A DNA stretch of 64,000 nucleotides from Cyanobium sp. AMD-g (GTDB lineage Bacteria > Cyanobacteriota > Cyanobacteriia > PCC-6307 > Cyanobiaceae). The stretch's first letter is position 1; each line of letters starts with the position of its first letter. The position numbers and the translations under genes are program-made. Under the pieces are notes generated by a model. It searched no databases. It saw only the letters and a program-made list of their open reading frames with translations, and was not told the DNA's origin. The stretch covers positions 1-64,000 of the forward strand of contig NZ_JAGQCW010000003.1 of assembly GCF_024346395.1 (NCBI RefSeq). The letters run 5' to 3'. Below, in pieces: positions 9,801 through 19,783 of the stretch.

Positions 9801-10079
9801 GCTGCAGGCGGGTCCCGGTGAGGGGGGGAGATTCCTGCCGGGGCGTTGGCTGGAGCGCGGTCTGCTGACGTGCGGGCTGCTGTCGTATTCGCTGTACCTG
9901 TGGCACTGGCCTGTGATCGTGCTGCTGCGGTGGACGTGGGGGATGGAGACGTGGTGGCAGTACGTGGGGGCGGTGGCCGGGAGCGTGGTGCTGGCGGTGG
10001 CGGCGTACGGGCTGGTGGAGCAGCCGGTGCGGCGCTACCCGCTGAAGTGGTGGTGGGAGACGCTGCTGGCGCTGCTGGC
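4830..10079 (+). repeat. Three direct repeats of a ~1,057-bp coding module
   Basis: Units lie at about 4830-5887, 6914-7971 and 9022-10079, spaced roughly 2.1 kb apart with equal lengths. Each runs from the codons for FAYRPDIDALRG to those for WWWETLLALL. Long stretches match base for base with only isolated, mostly silent differences. The sequence between units, encoding the SGNH domains, has diverged strongly. The pattern indicates tandem duplication followed by repeated sequence homogenisation of the membrane module only. Confidence 0.93.
6857..8941 (+). CDS. O-acyltransferase, acyltransferase-3 + SGNH (copy 2 of 3)
   Basis: A 694-residue paralogue of the preceding gene with the same architecture. 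The membrane domain (about residues 20-372) is almost identical at DNA level to copies 1 and 3. The exception is a divergent patch around residues 106-152, where ALWVPPGENGPYFMTAIK and IDYFNPDADL replace the sequence the other two share. The SGNH domain has Ser456 in LLGDSHALH and a C-terminal DNHHLS, but most surface residues differ from the other copies. The ATG at 6857 overlaps the stop of copy 1 by one base, and the stop overlaps copy 3 in the same way, so translation is probably coupled. Presumed role: periplasmic O-acylation of a surface glycan with its own acceptor preference. Confidence 0.9.
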   Translation: MVAAASIERTAAAAQPSERFAYRPDIDALRGAAMLAVLVFHLNKGWLPGGFTGVDVFFVISGYVVMGSLLGQASKPLWPRLGNFYLRRVRRLLPNLLVCLGVTSLAVALWVPPGENGPYFMTAIKALFGWSNNHLMGQIDYFNPDADLNPFLHTWSLGVEQQFYLVFPLLMVGIGYGVRRSVPLLAALIVLSLGASWWWTQSAPMAAFFLMPSRLWELTVGSLLLVAQRRGLLGADWLKGRWPRLAGAALLLWAVVMTSEREGFPVPGVLPAVLGTLLVLQAGPGEGGRFLPGRWLERGLLTCGLLSYSLYLWHWPVIVLLRWTWGMETWWQYVAAVAGSVVLAVAAYGLVEQPVRRYPLKWWWETLLALLAVAGLWIGIDALQNGLRDRLFLGTDRDPVPRTERIQNLKIPGTGIGSGCSLVYGQPYNDATRIDFERCGRPGRPGAGEIFLLGDSHALHLLPMLDAVTARTGQRISFTYQMACFTDPSLLMSWGNKSYGPCRDFVIGEMERSLERLKRGDVVVLSSWLNYYVGDVTPAGTPSEAQVMDGARRLTPAQARARHVANLRAYAQRLAARGIQLVLVVDSPMLARKPLECRRSTGQPVSCAPEVAVTAAMQRTVRDTLTAAAAGLPNVHVFDPTPYLVDADGRVLDRRPDGTPLFADNHHLSVSGSRSLAAPFERFLSQAGLIPGGR

Positions 10080-11067
10080 GGTGGTGGGGTTGTGGCTCGG
10101 CATCGATGCCCTGCACCACCCGTTCCGCGGCAAGTTGTTCCTGGGTGTGGATGCTGATCCTGTGCCGATCAGCGAGCGGGTCCATGCCCTCAATCCCCTG
10201 GTCCCGGGCACCGGGATCACCAGCGATTGCACGGTCGCCAGTGGCAAGCCCTATAACGCCACCACCCGGCCGAATTTCGACAAGTGCAACCGGCCCGGCC
10301 TCCCCGGTGCCAGGGAGATCTTCCTGCTGGGCGATTCCCACGCCCAGCACCTGCTGCCGATGCTGGACGCCGTGACGGCCCGCACCGGCCAGCGCCTCAC
10401 CTTCGCCGCCATGGGCGCCTGCCTGATCGACCCGAAGCTCACGGTCACCTGGCAGCAGGGCCGCTACGAATCCTGCCGCCAGTTCGCCGCCGGCGAGATG
10501 GATCGTTCCCTGCAGCGTCTCAAGCCCGGTGACATTGTCCTGGTGTCGGGGTTCCTGCACAACTACCTGGCCAGCAACGACATCGAGGGCCGGGGCTATG
10601 GCGCCCCCACCTACCTGGGCGACCGCCGCCTGAGCATCGCCGAGGTGCGCCGCGCCCATGTCGCCGGCCTGCGGGCCTACGCCCAGCGCCTCGCCGCCCG
10701 CGGCATCCAGCTGGTGCTGGTGGTCGACAACCCGTCCCTGGCCAGGGAGCCTGTGGCTTGCCAGGATCCGGCCGGCAGCAGTTGCTCCGGCGATGCCGCC
10801 ACCACGGCCCGGATGCGGGCGACCCTACGGACCCTGCTGGCTGAAGTGGCCGCCGGCCTGCCCAACGTGCATGTGTTCGATCCCACCCCCTACCTGGTCG
10901 GTCCCGATGGCCGGGTGGTCTACCGCCGGCCCGATGGCACGCCGCTCTACGCCGATTCCCACCACCTGAGCGTGTCGGGCAGCCGATCACTGGCAGCCCC
11001 GTTCGAACGGTTCCTGCAACAGCAGGGCCTTACCAGCCCCCGGCCCACCGCCTCCCCCTCCCCATGA
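8941..11067 (+). CDS. O-acyltransferase, acyltransferase-3 + SGNH (copy 3 of 3)
   Basis: A 708-residue third paralogue, starting at the ATG that shares its A with the stop of copy 2. The leader, rich in Ala and Gly, ends in GGKAGGFAYRPD as in copy 1. The membrane domain carries the copy-1 version of the patch (LGVAMLIPPLESGPYF) but has its own scattered silent changes. The SGNH domain has Ser466 in LLGDSHAQH and DSHHLSVSGS near the end, and ends in a Pro/Ser/Thr-rich tail. Its stop overlaps the start of the epimerase-like gene (ATGA), so the three acyltransferases and that gene form one coupled unit. Confidence 0.9.
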   Translation: MVVAPTSQGAAAAASVPATGAGGKAGGFAYRPDIDALRGAAMLAVLVFHLNKGWLPGGFTGVDVFFVISGYVVMGSLLGQASKPLWPRLGNFYLRRVRRLLPNLLVCLGVTSLGVAMLIPPLESGPYFIVALKALFGWSNNYLMGQLDYFATDADLNPFLHTWSLGVEQQFYLVFPLLMVGIGYGVRRSVPLLAALIVLSLGASWWWTQSAPMAAFFLMPSRLWELTVGSLLLVAQRRGLLGADWLKGRWPRLAGAALLLWAVVMTSEREGFPVPGVLPAVLGTVLVLQAGPGEGGRFLPGRWLERGLLTCGLLSYSLYLWHWPVIVLLRWTWGMETWWQYVGAVAGSVVLAVAAYGLVEQPVRRYPLKWWWETLLALLAVVGLWLGIDALHHPFRGKLFLGVDADPVPISERVHALNPLVPGTGITSDCTVASGKPYNATTRPNFDKCNRPGLPGAREIFLLGDSHAQHLLPMLDAVTARTGQRLTFAAMGACLIDPKLTVTWQQGRYESCRQFAAGEMDRSLQRLKPGDIVLVSGFLHNYLASNDIEGRGYGAPTYLGDRRLSIAEVRRAHVAGLRAYAQRLAARGIQLVLVVDNPSLAREPVACQDPAGSSCSGDAATTARMRATLRTLLAEVAAGLPNVHVFDPTPYLVGPDGRVVYRRPDGTPLYADSHHLSVSGSRSLAAPFERFLQQQGLTSPRPTASPSP

Positions 11068-11905
11068 CCCTGCAATCCCCCGCCGGGGACTTCCCCCACT
11101 GGCGCTTCACCGATCCGGCCAGCGGCGATTCGCTCACGGTCGCCCCCGAGCGCGGCGGGCTGGTCACCGGCTGGTGCTGTGGCGGAGCTGAGATCCTCTA
11201 CTTCGATGCGGAGCGCTTCGCCGACCCCGCCAAATCGGTGCGGGGCGGAATCCCCGTGCTCTTCCCCATCTGCGGCAACCTGCCGGGCGATGTGCTCACC
11301 CTGCCCCAGGGGACGTTCCCGCTGGCCCAGCATGGCTTCGCCCGGGATCTGCCCTGGTCCATCGCCCCGCTGGCCGACGGCAGCGGTGTGGCCCTGCGCC
11401 TTGAGGACGGCCCGCAAAGCCGCCCCCATTTCCCCTTCGCCTTCGCCCTGGAGTTGGAGCTGCAGCTCCACCCCTCGGCCCTGGCGATCACGGCCCGGAT
11501 CACCAACCGGGGCGAGGCCGGGACAGCGGCCCTTCCCTTCAGCCTTGGCCTGCACCCTTACATCGCCGTCGCCGATCTGGCCCGCGTGCGGCTCGAGGGC
11601 CTGCCGGAGAGTTGCATCGACCACCTCAGCATGGCTCCGGCCGCCACCGCCGATCAGCTGTCCCGGCTGGAGCAGGGGGTGGACTTCCTCTGCAGCGGCC
11701 AGGGCCCGGTGCGCCTGGTGGATCCAGCGGGGGGTCGGGTGGTGACGCTGCATCTCTCGGCGCCCATGGATCTGGTGGTGGTGTGGAGTGACCCGCCCCG
11801 GCCCATGCTCTGCCTGGAGCCCTGGAGCGGGCCGCGGGGAGCCCTGAGCACGGGGGAGCGGCGCCTGCTGGTGCCCGCCGGGGAGTCCCTGGAGCTGGGT
11901 TGCCG

Positions 11906-11927
<22 letters not shown>
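11064..11927 (+). CDS. Aldose-1-epimerase family protein (D-hexose-6-phosphate mutarotase-like)
   Basis: A 287-residue galactose-mutarotase-superfamily protein. Seen: VRGGIPVLFPICGNLPGD, the LAQHGFARDLPW histidine motif, LGLHPYIAV with the presumed catalytic histidine, and a C-terminal glutamate in LCLEPWSGP. This is the layout of YeaD-like hexose-6-phosphate 1-epimerases, which interconvert alpha and beta anomers of phosphorylated sugars in the cytoplasm. The start overlaps the stop of the third acyltransferase (ATGA). Its 3' end overlaps the convergent glcE by 22 bp. The exact sugar is not deducible. Confidence 0.87.
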
Positions 11928-13120
<1,193 letters not shown>

Positions 13121-13137
13121 CACGGCACGATGGTGCC

Positions 13138-14550
13138 ATGGCGCAGGCGACCGTCGATTCCGGGCCCGATCTCAAGATCGTCGTCATCGATGACGACCCC
13201 ACCGGCTCCCAGACCGTGCACGGCTGTCCGCTGCTGCTGCGCTGGGACGCCGAGACCCTGGCCGCCGGCCTGGCCCACCCGTCGCCGCTGCTGTTCCTCC
13301 TGGCCAACACCCGGGCCCTGGGCCCGGCGGCGGCGGCCGAGCGGGTGCGCGGGATCTGCCGCGCCCTGCGGCCAGCCCTGCAGGAGGCGGTGGCCTGCGG
13401 CCGCATCGCTGGCTGGCTGGTGGTGAGCCGGGGCGATTCCACCCTGCGGGGCCACTTCCCGCTGGAGGTGGATGTGATCAACGAGGAGCTCGGCCCCTTC
13501 GACGCCACCCTGCTGGTGCCGGCCTTTCTGGAGGGGGGGCGCACCACCGTGGATGGGGTGCATCGGCTCCACGGCCAGCCTGTGCATGAGAGCCCGTTCG
13601 CCCAGGACGGTCTGTTTGCCTACACCACCAGCCATCTGCCGGACTGGGTGGAGGAGAAAAGTGGTGGCCGCATTCCGGCTGCCGTGGTGGACCGGATCGG
13701 CTGGCGGGAGCTGGACATGGGTGGCGTCCCCCTGCTGCGCCACCTGGCAAGCCTGCAGGGCAATGGCTGCGTGGCGGTGGATGGGGCCTCCGCCCCGCAG
13801 CTGGCGACCCTGGCCGCTGCGGTGCGCGCCCTGGTGGTCTCCGGCGACGCCACTCGCGATGCAAGGCCCCGCCGCTTCCTGTTCCAGAGCGCCGCCAGCC
13901 TGATCCAGGCCCTGGCGGGCTTGCCCCCCCAGCCACTGGCGCCAGCCGCCCTGGCGGCCCTGCGCCGCCGCCGCGGCGAGCGGCCCCTGCCGGGGCTGGT
14001 GCTGGTGGGCTCCCATGTGCCCCTGGCCGACCGCCAGCTGGAGCGCTTACTGGCGGAACCCGGTTGCGTCGGGGTGGAACTGGAGGTGGCCAAGGTCCAG
14101 CGGTTGCTGGAGGGTCCAGAGCCCATGCGGTTGCTGGCTTCGCTGGAGCTGGCCTGGGGGCAGCGGCTGGCGGAGGTGCTGGCCGGCGGCCACACGCCGG
14201 TGCTGTTCACCAGCCGTGGCGAGGCCCGCTGTCGCCACGATCAGGAGCGCCGGGCGCTGGGCCTGGCCCTGGCGGGGGTGATGGCGCGGCTGGCGGCGGC
14301 CGTTGCCCCTGATCTGGGCTATCTGATCAGCAAGGGGGGGATCACCACCCACACCCTGCTGGCCGATGGGCTGGCCCTGGAGCAGGTGGAGCTCCAGGGC
14401 CAGCTGCTGCCAGGCCTCTCCCTGGTGCTGGCCGCCCCAGACACCGATCAGGAGCCCCTGCCCGTGCTCACCTTCCCCGGCAACCTGGGCGATGACGGCA
14501 CCCTGCGGGAGGCGTGGCGATGGCTGGAGGCTCAGGACGGGCCGCCGTAG
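13138..14550 (+). CDS. Four-carbon acid sugar kinase family protein (DUF1537)
   Basis: A 470-residue protein of the four-carbon acid-sugar kinase family, whose characterised members (OtnK, DtnK) phosphorylate D-erythronate or L-threonate. The N-terminal domain begins with VVIDDDPTGSQTVHG (acidic residues 18-20, T22-G23) and SRGDSTLRGHFPLE; the C-terminal nucleotide-binding domain has GSHVPLADRQL, TSRGEAR and SKGGITTHTLLADGL. All motifs expected for activity are present. It lies between glcE and glcF on the opposite strand and overlaps glcF tail to tail by 19 bp. Substrate and link to glycolate metabolism are inference from position. Confidence 0.85.
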   Translation: MAQATVDSGPDLKIVVIDDDPTGSQTVHGCPLLLRWDAETLAAGLAHPSPLLFLLANTRALGPAAAAERVRGICRALRPALQEAVACGRIAGWLVVSRGDSTLRGHFPLEVDVINEELGPFDATLLVPAFLEGGRTTVDGVHRLHGQPVHESPFAQDGLFAYTTSHLPDWVEEKSGGRIPAAVVDRIGWRELDMGGVPLLRHLASLQGNGCVAVDGASAPQLATLAAAVRALVVSGDATRDARPRRFLFQSAASLIQALAGLPPQPLAPAALAALRRRRGERPLPGLVLVGSHVPLADRQLERLLAEPGCVGVELEVAKVQRLLEGPEPMRLLASLELAWGQRLAEVLAGGHTPVLFTSRGEARCRHDQERRALGLALAGVMARLAAAVAPDLGYLISKGGITTHTLLADGLALEQVELQGQLLPGLSLVLAAPDTDQEPLPVLTFPGNLGDDGTLREAWRWLEAQDGPP

Positions 14551-15866
14551 CTGCGATCCAGCAGCTCGATCGGATGGAGCACCGGCAGCGGCCGCCCCTG
14601 CCCCTCCATCGCCTGGCGGATCTGGAGCGTGCAGCCGATGTTGGCGCTCACCGCCAGCTCGGCGCCGGTGCCGCTCAGATCCGCGGCCTTGATCCGGCCC
14701 AGCTCGGCGGCTTCCTCCGGCTGGACGAGGTTGTAGATGCCGGCGCTGCCGCAGCAGACGCCGGCTTCGCTGGCTTCGCGGATCCGCACATGGGGGATAC
14801 GGCCCAGCAGGCGACGGGGCTGGGCCGCCAGGCCCTGGCCGTGCAACTGGTGGCAGGCATCGTGGTAGGCCAACTCCAGGGGGCGCTCCGCACTGGCGGC
14901 CGTGCCGTCGTTGTGCGGGAGCGGCCGCAACGCCGCCTGGAAGCTGTCGCTGAGCCCGACCTCATCGAGGAATTCCTGGATGTCGGCCACCGTGCCCAGC
15001 AGCGCATGGCGGCTGCCGAGGATCTCCCCGTAGGACTTCATGGTGTGGCCGCAGCCCGAGGCCGCCACCAGCAGGGCATCGAGGGGTTCGGTCCCCGCCG
15101 CCCGTCCCGGGCCGATCACCGCCTCGAAGCTGGCCACCAGGGCGGTCGCCAGCTCCCGGGTCTGGGGCAGTTCCCCCTGGTGGTGGGTCATGGCCCCGCA
15201 GCAGCCCTGGTCGGGGGGGATCACCACCTCAATGCCGTTGGCGGCCAGCACCCGGATGGCGGCGGCGTTCACCCCTGGCTCAAAGACGCGCTGGACACAG
15301 CCGAGCACCAGCCCGACCCGTCGCCGGCGGGGCCCCTGGGCCGGCACCAGCACGGGCCAGTCGTCGCGGAAGGACTGCATCGGCAGTGGCGGCAGGAGCT
15401 TCTCCATCGCCGCGACCTGGGGCCCGAACAGCCGGGTGAGGCCGCTGCGGCGTGCCAGGGCCTGCAGGGGTGTGCCGGCGTAGCCCCGCAGGGGCGCCAG
15501 CAGGCCCCGCAGCCGCTGGGGGTAGGGGAGCAGGGCGAAGATCAGCCGCCGGAAGGCCCGCTGCGCCGGGCTGCGCAGCTCGGGCGCGTTCAGCCGCGGC
15601 CGCATGGTCTCGATGAGTTGGTCGTAGCGCACGCCCGCCGGGCAGGCGGTGACACAGGCGAAGCAGCCCAGGCAGCTGTCGAAATGCTTCGCCACCGTGG
15701 CATCCAGCACCAGCTCCCCGGCGTCGATCGCCTTGAGGGCATGGATCCGTCCCCGGGGGGAGTCCATTTCGGTGGCCAGCACCCGGTAGCTGGCGCAGGT
15801 GGGCAGGCAGAAGCCGCAGTGGACGCACGGGTCGGCGGCGATGAACGGAAGGCTCATGCGATCCAT
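14532..15866 (-). CDS. glcF: Glycolate dehydrogenase iron-sulfur subunit
   Basis: A 444-residue electron-transfer subunit. Two 4Fe-4S motifs are visible: C14-C17-C20-C24 (CVHCGFCLPTC) and C65-C68-C71-C75 (CLGCFACVTACP). Two CCG-type heterodisulfide-reductase-like motifs follow, in DQGCCGAMTHHQGE and in VCCGSAGIYNL. An ATG three codons downstream (15857, MSLPF) is an equally good start. It is read in the same direction as icd, 36 bp downstream of it, so the two may be co-transcribed. GlcF passes electrons from GlcD/GlcE to the quinone pool at the membrane. Confidence 0.93.
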   Translation of the reverse strand: MDRMSLPFIAADPCVHCGFCLPTCASYRVLATEMDSPRGRIHALKAIDAGELVLDATVAKHFDSCLGCFACVTACPAGVRYDQLIETMRPRLNAPELRSPAQRAFRRLIFALLPYPQRLRGLLAPLRGYAGTPLQALARRSGLTRLFGPQVAAMEKLLPPLPMQSFRDDWPVLVPAQGPRRRRVGLVLGCVQRVFEPGVNAAAIRVLAANGIEVVIPPDQGCCGAMTHHQGELPQTRELATALVASFEAVIGPGRAAGTEPLDALLVAASGCGHTMKSYGEILGSRHALLGTVADIQEFLDEVGLSDSFQAALRPLPHNDGTAASAERPLELAYHDACHQLHGQGLAAQPRRLLGRIPHVRIREASEAGVCCGSAGIYNLVQPEEAAELGRIKAADLSGTGAELAVSANIGCTLQIRQAMEGQGRPLPVLHPIELLDRSYGGPS

Positions 15867-15902
15867 TGTGGGCGCTCGCTCAGGCCCTTTGGCCCTGTCC
15901 CC

Positions 15903-17333
<1,431 letters not shown>

Positions 17334-17403
17334 TGAGTCGGCACGGAACGCGCCGTTGAGCCTAGGTTTCGGACACATTGGCTTTCTGCTCAGGGGAAAC
17401 GGC

Positions 17404-17856
17404 ATGAATGCGGCCGACCAGGCCCGATCGGTGGAACTGGCTGCCGCCATCGCCGCGGTGGTGGGTCATTTCCGGCTGCATTTCCCCGCCGCCCGGGCCA
17501 ACCTCACCCCCTGGCGCGACGATCCCCTCACCCGCGCCTTTGACGAGCGGGAGACGCTTGATCTCTCGCTCCACTTCCCCGGCTGGAGTCCGCGCCTGCA
17601 GTGCCGCTCCCTGCTCGTGCAGCTGCGGCTGGAGCGGGCTCCAGCCGGATCAGGCGAACGGCCGCGGCTGCTGGGCGTGCTGATCCGTGGCCTCACCTAT
17701 GAATCGGAGCGTTGGCGCCTGGCCACGGTCGGAGACTGGCAGCCTTCGGGGTCCCATCTCCCTTCGGTGGAGGTGGTGTCCTCACTCCAGCAGATCTGCC
17801 GTGAGCTGTTCGATCTCTTCGGGGATGTGGCGGACCGAGGGACGCGGGCCGCGTAA
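17404..17856 (+). CDS. Conserved hypothetical protein, 150 aa
   Basis: The likely start is the ATG at 17404 ([20 protein letters not shown]), 70 bp from the start of icd on the other strand. The frame stays open upstream through icd, but that part is antisense sequence. The protein is soluble, without signal peptide or membrane segment. It alternates acidic and hydrophobic stretches, for example [18 protein letters not shown], and ends in a helix [21 protein letters not shown] recognise no named domain. It precedes heme oxygenase on the same strand by 76 bp. Confidence 0.7.
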   Translation: MNAADQARSVELAAAIAAVVGHFRLHFPAARANLTPWRDDPLTRAFDERETLDLSLHFPGWSPRLQCRSLLVQLRLERAPAGSGERPRLLGVLIRGLTYESERWRLATVGDWQPSGSHLPSVEVVSSLQQICRELFDLFGDVADRGTRAA

Positions 17857-17932
17857 TCCTTCGCAACCTTGCCGCCTCGCCCGGAAGGCCCCACCTACCT
17901 TGGATCCTCTGCCCGCGCAGCCTTTCGATCCC

Positions 17933-18646
17933 ATGCCCGTCGCCCTTGCTTCCCAACTCCGTGAGGGAACGAAGAAAGCCCACACGATGGCCGAGAACAC
18001 CGGTTTCGTGAGCTGTTTCCTCAAGGGAGTCGTCGACAAGGCCAGCTACCGCACCCTGGTGGCCGACCTGTGGTTCGTCTACAGCGCCATGGAAGAGGAG
18101 ATCGGCAAGCTGGTCGACCACCCGGTCGTCGGTCCGATCGCCTCACCGGCCCTGAATCGCCGCGAGTCCCTCGAGGCCGATCTCACCTTCTACTTCGGTG
18201 GCGACTGGCGCCAGCAGATCCGCGCCACCCCCGGGGCCCAGGAGTACGTGGCCCGTCTTCACCAGGTGGCGCGGGAGTGCCCCGAACTGCTGGTCGGCCA
18301 CCACTACACCCGCTACATCGGCGACCTCTCCGGCGGCCAGATCCTCAAGAACATCGCCCAGAAGGCGATGAATCTGGGTGAGCACGATGGCCTGCGCTTC
18401 TACGAATTCGACGCCATCGATGACGAGAAGGCCTTCAAAGCCACCTACCGGCTCACCCTCGACAGCCTGCCCATCGACCAGGCCATGGCCGACCGGATCG
18501 TGGCCGAGGCCAACGAAGCCTTCCACTGCAACATGAAGATGTTCCAGGAGCTGGAGGGCAACCTGGTGGCCGCGATCGGCAAGGTGCTGTTCGGCTTCCT
18601 CACCCGCCGTTCCCGCACCGGCAGCACAGAGGCCGTGCCCGCCTAG
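17933..18646 (+). CDS. ho1: Heme oxygenase (biliverdin-producing)
   Basis: Opens heme to biliverdin IXa with release of iron and CO, using ferredoxin; the first step to phycobilins. 237 residues from the ATG at 17933 (MPVALASQLREGTKKAH). The proximal heme ligand is His17 in TKKAHTMAEN, and the distal-helix signature GDLSGGQILK is present, as are LVGHHYTRYIGDL and LRFYEFD. The length fits plant/cyanobacterial HO. The upstream in-frame extension is spacer sequence and overlaps the preceding gene, so it is excluded. Confidence 0.96.
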   Translation: MPVALASQLREGTKKAHTMAENTGFVSCFLKGVVDKASYRTLVADLWFVYSAMEEEIGKLVDHPVVGPIASPALNRRESLEADLTFYFGGDWRQQIRATPGAQEYVARLHQVARECPELLVGHHYTRYIGDLSGGQILKNIAQKAMNLGEHDGLRFYEFDAIDDEKAFKATYRLTLDSLPIDQAMADRIVAEANEAFHCNMKMFQELEGNLVAAIGKVLFGFLTRRSRTGSTEAVPA

Positions 18647-18686
18647 GTTTCCCAGGCCTTCGGCGGCCGCCGCCACCCCGATCCGC

Positions 18687-19721
18687 GTGCGTCCGATCCG
18701 TTTCCTGCTCCCCGGCACCACGGGCCGCTTTCGCGGCGGCGGTCTGCTGGTGGAACTGCAGACCGCACGGCTGACGGCCCAGCTGACCCCCACCGAGGTG
18801 GTCACCTACCGGCAGCGGGAGCCCGACCACCCGTTCCTGGATGATCTGCTGGCCCGGGAGCGGGCGCCCGGGGAGGCCCTCTGGATCGTCAGCTGGGGGT
18901 TCGACGTGCCCCGCCTGCTGCGGCGACTGCGGGGCAGGCCCCTGGCGTACCACGCCCACAGCAGCGGCTACGGGTTCTCCCTTCCTGCAGGCGTGCCGGT
19001 GTTGGCCGTCAGCCGCAACACCCTCGGCTACTGGGGCGACCGGGCTCCCCGCAACCCCCTGTTCCTGGTGCCCAATGCGCTCCAGCCCAAGTGGCTGGAG
19101 CGGGGCAACCGGGCGGCACCCCTGGGCTGCGGACGGCCCATCGATGTGCTCGTCCAGCAACGCAAGTGCAGCCGCTATGTCCTGCGGCACCTGGTGCCGG
19201 CCCTGCGCCGCCGGGGGCTGCGGGTGGAGGTCCAGAGTGGCTGGGTGGACGATCTGGTCGATCTGTTCAACAGTGCGGCGGTGGTGCTGTACGACTCCGC
19301 CGACTACTGGCGCGGCCGCGGGGTTAGTGAGGGATTCGGGCTGCCGCCGCTTGAGGCCCTGGCCTGCGGCTGCGTGGTGTTCAGCAGCCTCAACCACGCC
19401 CTGGCCGACAGCCTCGACCCCGGGGTGGTGGGCCACCAGATCGGTTGCGGCAGCCTGGAGAACGACCTGGACAGGATCCAGGCGGCGGTGGCCGATCCGA
19501 TGGCGTGGCTGCCGCCGGCGGCACGGCTGTCCAGCCTGTTGGAGGCCTGCAGCGAGCCGCTGCTTCAGGAGCGCTGGCACACGGCTCTGGAGGCCATCGA
19601 CGCCCACTGGAGCCACCTGCTGCTGGAGGGGGCTTCGCCGCTGCGTTCGCCCCCCCTGCTGGCTCTGCGGATCGACCAGTGGCGGCGGCGGTTCTGGACC
19701 TTGTGGCGATCACTGAACTGA
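18687..19721 (+). CDS. Glycosyltransferase (GT4-like)
   Basis: A 344-residue protein with a GTG start (MRPIRFLLPG). The C-terminal half has the GT-B nucleotide-sugar signature [20 protein letters not shown], with both acidic residues of the E-x7-E motif. Before it, LFNSAAVVLYDSADYW corresponds to the usual donor-domain helix. The N-terminal half is shorter than in typical GT4 enzymes but begins with the expected GTTGRFRGGGL loop. No membrane segment. It precedes an ABC exporter gene by 62 bp on the same strand, consistent with a shared glycan-export role. Donor and acceptor unknown. Confidence 0.8.
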   Translation: MRPIRFLLPGTTGRFRGGGLLVELQTARLTAQLTPTEVVTYRQREPDHPFLDDLLARERAPGEALWIVSWGFDVPRLLRRLRGRPLAYHAHSSGYGFSLPAGVPVLAVSRNTLGYWGDRAPRNPLFLVPNALQPKWLERGNRAAPLGCGRPIDVLVQQRKCSRYVLRHLVPALRRRGLRVEVQSGWVDDLVDLFNSAAVVLYDSADYWRGRGVSEGFGLPPLEALACGCVVFSSLNHALADSLDPGVVGHQIGCGSLENDLDRIQAAVADPMAWLPPAARLSSLLEACSEPLLQERWHTALEAIDAHWSHLLLEGASPLRSPPLLALRIDQWRRRFWTLWRSLN

Positions 19722-19783
19722 CTGGCTGGCGTCGGGGCGGCCCTCCTGAGCGCACGGGTAGATTTTGGCAAAAGTCTGACCAG

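Noticed and set aside
8782-10659. Long minus-strand frames with His/Gln/Arg-rich repeats opposite the acyltransferase triplet (also around 4.3-6.1 and 6.8-8.5 kb)
   Set aside because: They repeat only because the sense module repeats; the product is low-complexity and out of register with any known protein.
15867-15902. Possible hairpin between icd and glcF
   Set aside because: The stem has a central mismatch and no T run follows on the minus strand, so it does not qualify as an intrinsic terminator.
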